Source: Polymyxa betae (lineage: Eukaryota; Endomyxa; Phytomyxea; Plasmodiophorida; Plasmodiophoridae). From it: DNA of 64,000 nucleotides. This document shows positions 52,371-62,222 of this stretch, piece after piece. The stretch's first letter is position 1. Each line of letters opens with the position of its first letter. The translations under genes were made by a program, and so were the position numbers. The DNA is taken from contig RBZT01000607.1 of assembly GCA_003693705.1 (NCBI GenBank), positions 1 through 64,000 on the forward strand, given 5' to 3'. Under the pieces are notes generated by a model that was given only the letters and a program-made list of their open reading frames with translations, ran no database searches and was not told the origin of the DNA.

Positions 52371-53867
52371 ATGAAGCCGCTGCCCGCCTTTCGGGCTGTG
52401 GTCGTCGTCGTGCTGGCCCTGCTGCCCTCCGAGCTCAGTGCAGGGAAGATCTGCGATCTGCTCTGCCTTCCGTGGCTTCGAGCAGCTGACAATGCCAACG
52501 TCCCGACCCCCCAGCCCAGCTGTGAAGTTCTCTCCCTCGTCCTCGACCATATCGGCTATGATCCGCCCGTACTGGCCCGCTTGGCGTATGTGTCGTCGAC
52601 TTTCTGCGAGATGGTTTCGGAGTATGCCCTGGATCCGCTTTGTGAGCAGATTCGGAGGGAGGTTGTCGTGTCTCTGTTCGATCCTGAATTGCTGCGATTC
52701 GGGTTTCAACATCGCCTGCAAGTTGTAATGGGAGAGAGACCTGCCAGGGAGGTCTATTCGGAGAACCATCCCATGAGACATCTCCGTCATCCATCACCAT
52801 TAGTTATCAGTATTCTGAAATCCGAGCTAACTGAGCCCCGAATCTTTTATCTGTCTCATCGTCTATCACACATCTATCCAGTATTCCGCACATTTGTGAA
52901 AAAATGTGTTGATTTTTTCGTACAGAAACTGGATTGCCGATTACTGGCTGGATATATGATGGGGAATATGTTAGCGGCCCAGTGCTATAGTGATCCAACC
53001 GACCTGAGACAACAGGATTCAAGCAAAGCCAATTTACTCAAAACCGTTCTCTTGCCTCATTATGATCTATCTTTACTGGATCGTTTACCTCCATTTGTGT
53101 CCGAAAATGCTCGGAGCGGTTGGTTCTCTCCACAATGTCCCCGAACTCAGATCAGGAAATTCTCTTCGCCTGAAATCAAAGTCCTTCCGGGACGATTGAA
53201 AACCTATTGTCAAAGATACGATCTGAATGATGCTCGTGATTCCATCATCGAGAAACATTTCGATCAGCTCTGTGAGGATCCTTCTCTGCTCTCGTATCTC
53301 TATCAGATCGGGATAGTATTCCCTCTGAGCCTGGTCTTTTATCCGAACCAGGACGAGGTCAAAGTCGGTCCGACCTTCCCATTATTCCAATTTCGTCGTA
53401 TGGCTCGTTATCTCCATGCTGACAGCCATCTGCTTGAGCGTCTCCCGGATCTGGTCTATTGGAGCCGGTACGACCTGCTTGACGAGGTCCTCTGCCATCG
53501 ATTTTGGGTCAACCGAAATGCTGCGCTCGACGTCCCTACGCTCTACGTCTATCTGTTCGCTCATGTCGCTCTCAAATTCGGACTTTTATCGACGCTGGGC
53601 TTGTTGCTCGCGCATCCCGAAGTGCCGTTCCAAATCCACGGAGAACTTCTTCAATTGGAAACTCAGGAGCTGGATTTGCTGGATCCGGATTTAGCTATCC
53701 GTAAGCTGATCATCTTGCTACAGAGTAATTTTGAGGATCTCCGAGACAATGCCCCTTACCTGGGCCTCGACGGTCACCGATATCAACCGGACCTCGTCGA
53801 TCTGGACCATGTCTTGTTTCATCTTGCACTTGAACGCGCCTCTACGCTCCGGACACATCTCTTATAA
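52371..53867 (+). CDS. F-box-like protein with signal peptide, second gene
   Basis: Single exon, 498 residues from the first ATG of the frame (MKPLPAFRAVVVVVLALLPS), a strong signal peptide. After a Cys-containing spacer (KICDLLCLPWLRA) and a Pro-rich stretch, residues about 55-95 (SCEVLSLVLDHIGYDPPVLA, RLAYVSSTFCEMV) read as a degenerate F-box (E-L--VL--I ... LA-VS-TF). The rest is long, helical, rich in Leu/Tyr/Arg and without recognised repeats. Its plan copies the gene at 737-2296: hydrophobic leader, F-box-like motif, about 400 residues of unknown helical sequence, no introns. Direct residue similarity between the two is low outside that plan. A cytosolic SCF role conflicts with the leader, so an anchored or secreted form should be considered. 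Confidence 0.65.
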   Translation: MKPLPAFRAVVVVVLALLPSELSAGKICDLLCLPWLRAADNANVPTPQPSCEVLSLVLDHIGYDPPVLARLAYVSSTFCEMVSEYALDPLCEQIRREVVVSLFDPELLRFGFQHRLQVVMGERPAREVYSENHPMRHLRHPSPLVISILKSELTEPRIFYLSHRLSHIYPVFRTFVKKCVDFFVQKLDCRLLAGYMMGNMLAAQCYSDPTDLRQQDSSKANLLKTVLLPHYDLSLLDRLPPFVSENARSGWFSPQCPRTQIRKFSSPEIKVLPGRLKTYCQRYDLNDARDSIIEKHFDQLCEDPSLLSYLYQIGIVFPLSLVFYPNQDEVKVGPTFPLFQFRRMARYLHADSHLLERLPDLVYWSRYDLLDEVLCHRFWVNRNAALDVPTLYVYLFAHVALKFGLLSTLGLLLAHPEVPFQIHGELLQLETQELDLLDPDLAIRKLIILLQSNFEDLRDNAPYLGLDGHRYQPDLVDLDHVLFHLALERASTLRTHLL

Positions 53868-54065
53868 CATAAACGTTCAATTTTTCTTGCACAATCCCGC
53901 TGGTCCGCGTCATTATGGAGCATAATATTCAGTAGTAAATGTAACATTACAGCACCTGGAAGTTGATTTTGTAACAAGAACGATCCAGATGGGTAACATT
54001 AACAGATTTTTATTGCCCATAACTTTCTGAGCCATTATATTATACAAAAATGTATCGTAGACGGA

Positions 54066-55424
54066 CTATCGTCCCATCTTGATATCGAAATCGCCATTCT
54101 TCATGGTGCTCGTTTTCGTCTTACGAAGTTCAACAGCATGTTCAAGGGCTTTCTGCTCTTCGCGTAATTCCATGAAATTTGCCCACGACGGCGGATTGGT
54201 CTTCAGAAACCGCTGCAGTGAGTTCACCTCCATCAGCCTAACAAGCTGATCGGCGGCATCATCGAACATATCGTCCTCGACACGGAATCCGTCACGGGTT
54301 TTGAAAATCACATCGCGGAACTTCAACAATGTTGAGCTCGGTAGGTTGACCTCCAGAGGCGCCGTCGTAGAGAGAAACTTATCGAATATACTCCATGCGT
54401 GATCACTGGTGGGGTCACCCCGAAACCCCATCACTTCTTTCCAGAACAGAAGATTCTCTACAGAAAACTCTTTCTCCAGATAGGCCTCAAACGCAGCAAA
54501 CCCATTCTCTGTCAGCAGGAATAGTTCGAAATCGGACAGCGTCGTATTCGCTTGCGAGAAAGCGCTTCTCTCAGCCACAGATATCATCCTCGTTGACTTC
54601 ATCGCCGTCAGCCACGGTATCACAAATGCAATAGCGATCACGTAATCAGCTCCAATCAAGTTGATAAAATCTTGGATACCGAGCGGTGACGCCTGCATCA
54701 ACTTATTCGATGCGACCAGATAGAACGTGGTCGTACAGGTCGTGAACAATCCGATCCGTTTCAGCATGGCCTTGGTCCCAAACGCATCCTGGACGATTCG
54801 CAGTCGAAAACTCGTTACAACCAGGCAGCCGATCGTAACGAGATTCCGTCCCAAAAGCAAAGGCGTAAAATAAACGTACGGCGACGGTGACAGCCCTGAA
54901 GCGACGTCGTCCAGCGGAATGGAATAGTAGTCCATGGGCTGCGCGTAACCGATCAGCACGCCCATCCAGACGGCCGTGTTGGCCCAGACCCAGCCGAATG
55001 CGAACCGATTGCTTAATAGGAACGATGACCATTTGATAGAGCGCATGAATGTATCAACATCAGCTGGTGTTGATGTACTAGATGATGATAGAGCTTGATA
55101 GATGGCCATCTGCTCTTTAGTCTTGTTATAGGCAATATATTGTGATAGAGCGAATACGAAGAACGATTCATAGGCGACCAGGAGGATGATTCCGCTGACG
55201 ATCATATTCCACCAGAGGCCGAGATAATGTCCGATTCCATTTCGAAGAATCTGGTGCCATAAGAAGGCCACGCAGACCGTCAGACATTGCGTGAACAACG
55301 CTGGGCGGCGTGATCGCAGAGGGTCGTACTGTCGCTTCTGCCAGTACAGCCATGGTAGTACCAGAGTCGGTAAATGAAGGACACCGAGGACAAGCCAGAT
55401 GGCGACCTTGATGGAGTTCGCCAT
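54066..55424 (-). CDS. Seven-transmembrane RGS-domain protein
   Basis: Single minus-strand exon of 452 residues from ATG 55422-55424. The first 290 residues contain about seven hydrophobic helices (VAIWLVLGVLHLPTLVLPWL, TQCLTVCVAFLW, IVSGIILLVAYESFFVFAL, WANTAVWMGVLIG, LVTIGCLVVTSFRL, IGLFTTCTTTFYLVA, YVIAIAFVIPWL). From about 297 to 418 an RGS domain follows: LSDFELFLLTENGFAAFEAY, EFSVENLLFWKEV (the ENL-FW signature), PSSTLLKF and LVRLMEVNSLQRFLK. RGS domains speed GTP hydrolysis by G-alpha. The 7TM-RGS plan is that of plant RGS1 and of many protist proteins. It has a short charged C-terminal tail. Ends convergently with the F-box-like gene, with only about 200 bases between. Confidence 0.9.
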   Translation of the reverse strand: MANSIKVAIWLVLGVLHLPTLVLPWLYWQKRQYDPLRSRRPALFTQCLTVCVAFLWHQILRNGIGHYLGLWWNMIVSGIILLVAYESFFVFALSQYIAYNKTKEQMAIYQALSSSSTSTPADVDTFMRSIKWSSFLLSNRFAFGWVWANTAVWMGVLIGYAQPMDYYSIPLDDVASGLSPSPYVYFTPLLLGRNLVTIGCLVVTSFRLRIVQDAFGTKAMLKRIGLFTTCTTTFYLVASNKLMQASPLGIQDFINLIGADYVIAIAFVIPWLTAMKSTRMISVAERSAFSQANTTLSDFELFLLTENGFAAFEAYLEKEFSVENLLFWKEVMGFRGDPTSDHAWSIFDKFLSTTAPLEVNLPSSTLLKFRDVIFKTRDGFRVEDDMFDDAADQLVRLMEVNSLQRFLKTNPPSWANFMELREEQKALEHAVELRKTKTSTMKNGDFDIKMGR

Positions 55425-57091
55425 CGGTTTCCGGTACGGGCAACGACCGCGGATATCTCGGCAGATATTCAGAGAGAAGGATTTCCTAGATAGAATCAGA
55501 GGCCTGTTTCATGTCAATTGTTCGGATAGAGATTACCTGAGATACGGTCTTACAAGTTGAATTGAGGAAGAGGGTCTTGATTGAGCGCCTTCTCGAGCCC
55601 TTCTGCTGTCTATCCCTAACGAATCGCGGTTGACATTTTGATGGCAAACTGTATCTGAGAAGGAGATCACTCATTTTAGTCTGTCCTGTCTTTGGATTCC
55701 AGCAATTTATATGTGGATTTTTCTAGAATTTTGTGCATCATTCCAGAGTCGGACGGAATTCGTTGTCAACGAAGTGCACACAGAATTTTTCTTCTCTGTT
55801 GCAAAGTGAAGAAAACGCAGAACCTTGAGAGCAGGAGCAATGAGCAAACTCGATGAATTCCGAAAACAAACATGCGGGCCCGACTCGATAGCTTCTGGTA
55901 GTCTGTCGAGCCTGCTGATGTACGATGGTGAGCCCATACAAAATATATCCCCCATAAGGTCGAGCAAATGTGGAACCCTAAACCCTGGTTCAATTCAGGT
56001 TCGTGCTGGTCTCGCTATATCGTCCTTTGGGAAGCAGCGCCTCTCTGCAATGCTTTTCATTCCACGCCTCTGTTCATTTTATGTTCACCGGGTCGTTCTA
56101 TCACAGCAAAAGCTGTGTCCGCCCACTATCCATTAAATCACATCGCTCCATTCGGCTCTTCGATCACAAAGACCTGTTGACGTATCGACGCCCCCTCGTC
56201 GCCTAACACCAAAACGGCGGCCGAAGCGCGCCGACAGGAAACCCCATCACTCTTGATGATTGCGAAAGTGCGTGATTGTAATAAGCTGTTCGAGCTCAAG
56301 GGGGGAGTCGTCGTCGGCGGTAGTCCCCATATAGGCACAGACACGCAGGGACTTCGGGCCCGGCTTGGTCGTTGACCCATCAATCAGCAGAGATCGTCCC
56401 TTTCCCCATCATTCCCGTCGATGTCGGTCGAGCCGGTGTTGGGGGCCGACGGTGGATTCGGCAGGGCGTATACAGGTCCGTCTGGAGCCCATTCCTTCTG
56501 ACCGAGCTTTTTACAGTAGCAAAGCAGGTGATGGATTCGACAAAATATGGGATATTATTATTTCATTTCGCTCTGATTTTAAACCCGACCAATTGAGTTT
56601 TTTTTATCCCCCGAACATCAATTATACTATTTATACACCTCATACAACATCATTTTTGATTGTTGAAACCACGCAGGAATAAATACACCAATATTATCAG
56701 CGCCAGCATAACACATCTAGGCACACCCACATCACAACGCGCTATTGGAAAATTTCTGGAAAATGGAAGCTCCATTTTTTGACCAATTTTTTGATCAATG
56801 ATCAATACAATGATCAAGTCCGTAGTGCCTGCCACCATTATAACAGCTGTCAATTATCAGCGATGACTTCCCTGAAATTTCATATTCGATCTGAATCTAC
56901 TCATGACAGACTTTGCATCCGATGATATTTGTCGGCAACTACAAATATGAATTCTCGTCTAACTACAGGAACGGCCAAAATAGTATAGATGCAGCCAATG
57001 GCGTACATCTAAAAAGCGATCCTCTTTATGTTCTGCTGCAAAGGGCAAAGATCACACTTGTGGTCCCCAACGGGGAGGGTCTTCATTCTGC
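55425..57091. other. Intergenic with weak exon candidates
   Basis: A plus-strand start at 55840 (MSKLDEFRKQTCGPD) followed by a GTGAGCC donor near 55928 could be a first exon, but no partner is evident. A minus-strand frame at 56138-56383 (FAIIKSDGVSCRRASAAVLV) is also coding-like. A telomere-type AACCCTAAACCCT occurs at about 55974. Nothing can be called with confidence. Confidence 0.35.
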
Positions 57092-57807
57092 ATGATCTAC
57101 TTCCTCGGTCCCTTGAAGAAACTGCAGAGCGCCAGCGTCATCAATGCGGTAGAAGATGAGATCGCCGCCATCGAGAACGATTACGACACCATTGAGTACA
57201 TGCCGAAAAGGGGCGTGAGGTTTTTTAAAATTTGGATTCTATGATTGGTCTGACAAGCATGTTCCGTTTTTTAGCCGAATCTGTTTGGTTTAGAAATGTC
57301 TTGTTTGAATTTGGATTTTCACTTTCAGGTCCAACTATGCTTTATCAAGATAATTATGGTTCGATATCATTTGCGATGGGCATTGAGGAAGGCGGGATCG
57401 ACTAGTATCAACGGTAAATGCATATGTAAGATAAAGGGAATCAGATGCTTTCGGCGAACGTGTCGTCTCGGTTCCTATCGGTGTTTTCCACCCAATCACC
57501 CGTTAAGGATGTCATAAGACGTTCTACCGTGCCTTTGGGATAATCCAAAGGAGTTCGCGCCTGCATTGTTCACCAAGGATCCGGCTCGCATTTTAGACTG
57601 CAGACTACGAAATTCCGATCACAGACTATCGTTCCTTCGTTTGGAATTGAATCCATTCCAATCTCTACGATTGTCAGAGCCGCAATGCTGAAAGGGTTTA
57701 TTTTGGCTATGCAAGATGCCGCAAAATTACTCGATGGCCGGCTTGACGACCTTCTAGACGACATCATGAAATCCACCGCAGCAGCAGTTGATTCCGTTCC
57801 AAATTAA
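57092..57807 (+). CDS. Possible spliced gene, unknown family
   Basis: ATG 57092 opens MIYFLGPLKKLQSASV, INAVEDEIAAIENDYDTIEY (charged helix) to about 57217. A separate frame near 57620-57807 reads VPSFGIESIPISTIVRAAML, KGFILAMQDAAKLLDGRL, DDLLDDIMKSTAAAV and ends in TAA at 57805. Both look coded by composition, but the middle exons and splice sites are not clear, and they may belong to different genes. No known domain. Confidence 0.3.
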
Positions 57808-58011
57808 ATCTTCAGTATTCGCCACGACCTCCATTCCGCCTGCGTTGAAATATAACCAAGTCGGTAGCCAGAGCCTACGACTGCATCTGGAAGGCAATCC
57901 CAAAGCGACGACAGTTGGGTCGCAAATTGTGACCCCCAAAAATGATCCGGCATCTCCGCCTGTCCGAAAAAGTACAATAACCAAAAACATCGCGGTTATC
58001 ATTACTTCAAA

Positions 58012-58467
58012 ATGGTTATAGGTGCTCAGAAACAGACGATATCATCCGGCAACGTCCTCAAAAAACCATTAGAAAGTCCAGGAGACCGCCAGTTCCAGTT
58101 TGACAAAAAAACTGAAACTCGTGGCTGCGTGCTTCCATATTTCGGGGAAAAAGGGCAGACTGTATCAACATGGACTGCCTTTGGGGATCTTGTCCGAGAC
58201 AAAATCAATCTTAGCGATGAGGGCTGGAAATCAACTTGCAGCAAGCATCTCGCTAATATCAGTGACAAAGGAGACCCATCCCCGTGCAGTCTATGGTTAA
58301 AAAGTTCAAAAACAAAACCCAAAAAGTTCCAGATGCTGCTGGACACGTCCGAACAGGTCAAACAGGTTGCGTGCAAATCTGCGCCTACACCGACGCGTGC
58401 TCACGCCAATGTGAGCAAAAAACACCAGTTAACCGTTATACCAATCAATTGTATAAATCACCACTAA
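58012..58467 (+). CDS. ATG-led frame of uncertain status
   Basis: A 151-residue frame from ATG 58012 (MVIGAQKQTISSGNVLKK, PYFGEKGQTVSTWTAFGDLV, WLKSSKTKPKKFQ). Basic, without known motifs. Composition is between coding and non-coding for this window. A competing minus-strand frame covers the same bases. Listed because of its length only. Confidence 0.25.
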   Translation: MVIGAQKQTISSGNVLKKPLESPGDRQFQFDKKTETRGCVLPYFGEKGQTVSTWTAFGDLVRDKINLSDEGWKSTCSKHLANISDKGDPSPCSLWLKSSKTKPKKFQMLLDTSEQVKQVACKSAPTPTRAHANVSKKHQLTVIPINCINHH

Positions 58468-58991
58468 TATGATTCACATAGGCACACAATTGGGGGATAC
58501 AATTACAAAAACGGGAGGAGCGAATAGAGCTGTTTTGTATCAACGAAACGAACAACTTCAAGAGTGACGATAGAACCAAAGATAATGGTCATCCGTACAA
58601 GCGTTCTGGTTTTAAAACCGCGACGCTCTTTCGAAAACCCTGCAATCAAACTGGGACCCCAGCCGTCAGTTTAAGTCAGACTTTAAGCCCGCGCCATCTG
58701 GGTGTTATAGCGGGAGTCAACGAAGAACTTAGATAAAATTCATTTTCAAAGGCGACCGACTTTTAGAAGAATTTCATCTGTCGAGGGAGCGAATTAAGGA
58801 AAACACCGTCACGGGATGGCAATATTTTTTTCTTGTCGTAGGGTTAAATACTTTTAATTTATTGATTTTAGTTAGCGGCTAAGAGCGAAACCTATGGCGG
58901 CCGAAAACGGCGTCAGCCCGCAGGCGGGAGAACAGGCGGGCCCGAAAGTCGGGCATCGAACGGTTTCTTCCTACGCTCCGTTAAGGCCGTT

Positions 58992-59516
58992 ATGACCGAT
59001 CATCAAGCCCAGGCTCTGCCAGGAACCGATCAGGCCCAACAGAGGCCTTTTCGGACTTCTACAGAGAGCTATTTTACTCAGGATCTCAACACGCCGCAAG
59101 AGTTAGTCGGTAACGCCTCCGCCGACCGACAAGACTGTCTATAACCGAAGAGGGGAGGTGCTGCCTGTAAACACAATCTGCTGGCAGTATTATCCCGCCT
59201 GGAACTGCTCGACCAGACAAACGATGATCGACAAGTTGTCGTCTTCAACGTACCGCAATGTGTCATTAAATCTAAAGGATTACTCGCCCTATGTTCGGGA
59301 CCAAAACCAGCCCAGGCCTTTCCTATGTACTGGCTACCGGACTACGTAATCGGGCGGCGGGTACGAAATCCAGTGGCTATTCTCATTAAGGAGGCAAGCC
59401 TAGAGGAGAAAGAGAGAAGAAATTTTTTATACAGGATGCAACTCCCGCCCGATAACTCGAGAAACATTCTTGTCGACATGAACTTGCCCCGAAGTCTTGA
59501 GACGGCCTTGAGTTAG
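58992..59516 (+). pseudogene. 175-codon frame with one internal stop
   Basis: From ATG 58992 the frame is open to TAG 59514-59516 except for a TAA at 59142-59144: MTDHQAQALPGTDQAQQRPF, TPQELVGNASADRQD, stop, then KHNLLAVLSRLELLDQTNDD, FPMYWLPDYVIGRRV, SLEEKERRNFLYRMQ. The composition is protein-like. The 3' part overlaps, on the opposite strand, a copia RNase H fragment (59427-59663), so one of the two is a shadow there. It may be a decayed retroelement reading frame. Confidence 0.25.
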
Positions 59517-59663
59517 AACGGCTTTCGTCAGGACATCAGCGATCATCTTCTGCCCGTCACAGAGACTTGGCAGTTGGGAGGCGGCCAGAGCGTGAGAAGA
59601 TTTTTGAAGAATCGATTTAAAGATTTGAGGAATGTCTTCTTTCAGTTTTCCAATTTTATCCAA
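59427..59663 (-). mobile_element. Ty1/copia polyprotein C-terminal fragment
   Basis: The minus-strand frame carries SLCDGQKMIADVLTKAVLTQ, the conserved end of copia-type polyproteins (ADxLTK just after the RNase H domain), then about 25 residues to a stop. No RT or integrase seen nearby, so it is a truncated remnant. Confidence 0.6.
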
Positions 59664-60301
59664 GTAAAATTATATGATTTTTACCTTTGCAGAATACTAG
59701 AATCTCGTGACGGATATCACGAAGTGACTCTACTTGGTAGAGCTGAATACAAAATCTTGGAATGAGATAGTTTAAACAACCCGAGTGGTGTAGTACCATC
59801 AGCCCTGCTCACTCTTCTCTTAACCTCCAGGGACTAGCATCGAAATTCGGGCATCGAACAAATCTGGATTAAACACGATAAAGAACATTCTAGATCACGA
59901 ATGGAAAGCTGCAAACAGGAAGTGCGCCGATATATCCAAACCTTAACTGTCTATATCTTCCATAATTAACTGTACGTATAATACAATCAGTCTTGTGTAC
60001 CTAGGGTTTAGGGGTTACGGGGATTTATGGAGGATTTTGTTATCGGTTGGTATGTTTAACAAGGTAACTGTGTCCTGCTACATTATGGTCTTGCACTGGA
60101 TCGTTTTTGGTTTGTATCGAGTAAGCTCGGTTGAACCTTTTAGCGTATCCAAGGATTGGGTACACAAATGCGATTGCGAAAGAATGAAAAACCCAACCCC
60201 GAAACCCTAACTCTTGTTGTTTTCATTCTTCTTCCTCTTGTTTGCTCAGCTCACAGACACATCTCGTCGTATCGACTTAAAAACATATGAACTCGACAAT
60301 T
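59664..60301. other. Non-coding stretch with telomere-like motifs
   Basis: TAGGGTTTAGGGGTTACGGGG at about 60002 (20-base core) and GAAACCCTAACTC at about 60196 are telomere-type. No gene seen. Confidence 0.4.
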
Positions 60302-60401
60302 CCGTGAGGGGTCGGGCCCAGCGCAAGGGTAAATGCGTCGCCAACCTCACCCATTATATGGGTGTAACATCTAGATAAATCCAATCCAATCCAGTCCAGT
60401 C
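60302..60401 (+). mobile_element. Diverged SINE tail
   Basis: GGGCCCAGCGCAAGGGTAAA, then CGTCGCCAACCTCACCC and AATCCAATCCAATCC resembles the 3' part of the SINEs (GCAC-AGGGTTAAA, TGCCGCCCACC, AATCC tail), with more changes and a CCAGT-type end. It is either an old copy or a related subfamily. Confidence 0.5.
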
Positions 60402-61310
60402 GTATCGACTTGCGTTTATTGAGGTCGTCTAATACGTATAAAAAGCAAGATAGCAAGGTTTATTGAAAACTGCGATTTAATAGAGATCATGAATGTCTTG
60501 CAGAGCAAGTACGCATTGATGCAGGAGTGAACGAGTGCGCGGTTGGGACGGCTCAGTAAAAAGTATCCCAACATATATTCGATCAATAATTTGCAATCCA
60601 GTTTGAATACAAAATACATGAAAATTCGCCGACGAATTCCTATATTGTGTTGATGCTTTATACGAAGAGCCAGATACGGAATCTTAAATGCAGGTCTGAA
60701 GGATGACGGAGATGTTTGGCTGTTGAGGCGGCATCAGCAGATCTCACTCCCATTCTAACTTCAATAGTATATTGAAATCCGTGATGCGTCCATCAGGAAT
60801 CAAATCGGGCTCTGCAATATCGGGCCCAATAAACCCACTCTGCTGAACTCGGGTGTATCCGGGGACCAGGTCAAGGTGATAGTCCGGCCATCTGCTTTAA
60901 ATAGCAACCTACACGGTCGAACAACCACCGAGAACTTCATAAAATGGTCGTGGGTGTCGGAGCGATCGCCTTAGCACGAGACTCGAGGCGGTGACAGACC
61001 ATGGATGTTGCCGGGACTGAACGACAAGGTCAGCACGCCAGCGGCCATAGCCAAAAACCGCGGCCAGAAGCGACATCTAGATGGGATGCAGCGTGGCGCC
61101 GTTCCTGCTGGATGAGAGAAGAGTATGTCGCTCTTTCGTAACGGAGATGATGGGGACAGCGGAGCTGCAAGTCTCCATCTCTCGAATCGGTCGCGGAAGC
61201 GTGGCCTCCTTTCAGACTTCGAAAGTTCTCATCTTTTTTTAAAACAATTTTCTGAGTTTCGTTGCGGAGTGAGTGACCCTCACGGGGGCGCAGCCCACCA
61301 TCTCTTAATA
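60402..61310. other. Intergenic upstream of BTB gene
   Basis: No gene seen. The frame of the BTB gene is open upstream of 61311 back to about 61125, but those 62 residues are Ser/Arg-rich and unlike a protein domain, so I treat them as untranslated leader. Confidence 0.4.
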
Positions 61311-62222
61311 ATGTTACCATGCCAGGCTCAGAAAGTATTGAGAGCTTTGTTTAACAACAAGGCGACCAGCGATCTGATCCTGGACCTGGATGGGCGCCAA
61401 TTCTTCGTCCATCAGGATGTGATTGTGGCCGAGAGTGAGCTCGTCCAGCAGTACTTGCTCGACGACACCGACGACGAGAACCGCGACCCCGGCTCCCGTC
61501 CCATAGTGCGCCTGAAACTGCCCAAGATCGGCAGCCCCATGAAGCACCCCGACGACCCTCCTATGTCTCCTGAATCTTATTTCGAACTATATCTGAAATA
61601 TGTATATGGAATTGAGACGCCCGATATCGACTATCCTGTTCGAGCGTGCTGTATCGCTGAGATCGCTGATTATATGATCTCACGTAATATCAAAGATCAG
61701 TGCGATGATGTTCTTGGTGAAGTTACTGTAAGCCATTCTCAAGATCGCTGGCATACATTGTTCTTCTTTGCCAAGCGCTTAGGGCTTCTAAAGACTAAAG
61801 ATAAAACCCTGAATGATGTTCTCGAACAATTCGGCCTTGAGAATGTTCTCGCTTCTTTACAGTTGGTCGATGTTAAGCGATTCAAAGAGCTAATTTTGGA
61901 TATTCCATGCGATGAATTTCAGCAATTTCACGCCCTTGTACGCTACACGGCCAAGCTGGAGCCGAATATCGATTTGAGCGCCAATAATTTGGCGCCAATC
62001 GTCCTGTACGATGAAGCTATGGTGGCTTGCCTTCAAGACGTTTACAGAACCATTTCGAGACGATGGAAGACTCGGTCCATCATTCTCGAGGTCGCTCGCG
62101 TCACTAATCTGATATCTGCAGACGAATGGGCGAAGAAGGGAGCCAGGTCGGACTGCTGTCTGCATCGGGTCCTGTCGCAAGCGATATGTGATCTTCTCAG
62201 AGAGGGTGTTCCCATCCTTTAG
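61311..62222 (+). CDS. BTB-domain protein, intact family member
   Basis: Single exon, 303 residues from ATG 61311 (MLPCQAQKVLRALFNNKATS). An earlier in-frame start would add a low-complexity leader. Residues about 15-115 form a BTB fold (SDLILDLDGRQFFVHQDVI, AESELVQQYLL, FELYLKYVYGIETPD). The helical C-terminal region (CCIAEIADYMISRN, FFFAKRLGLLKTKD, ELILDIPCDEFQQF, CLHRVLSQAICDLLREG) matches region by region the four decayed relatives at 14.5, 15.7, 35.5 and 36.7 kb. BTB proteins commonly work as cullin-3 substrate adaptors; the C-terminal part lacks kelch or MATH repeats. It has no signal peptide, unlike the F-box-like genes. Confidence 0.8.
   Translation: MLPCQAQKVLRALFNNKATSDLILDLDGRQFFVHQDVIVAESELVQQYLLDDTDDENRDPGSRPIVRLKLPKIGSPMKHPDDPPMSPESYFELYLKYVYGIETPDIDYPVRACCIAEIADYMISRNIKDQCDDVLGEVTVSHSQDRWHTLFFFAKRLGLLKTKDKTLNDVLEQFGLENVLASLQLVDVKRFKELILDIPCDEFQQFHALVRYTAKLEPNIDLSANNLAPIVLYDEAMVACLQDVYRTISRRWKTRSIILEVARVTNLISADEWAKKGARSDCCLHRVLSQAICDLLREGVPIL

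Noticed and set aside
61125..61310. N-terminal extension of the intact BTB protein
   Set aside because: The 62 extra residues are Ser/Arg-rich and unlike any domain; the ATG at 61311 opens directly onto the BTB core and matches the start of the relatives better.
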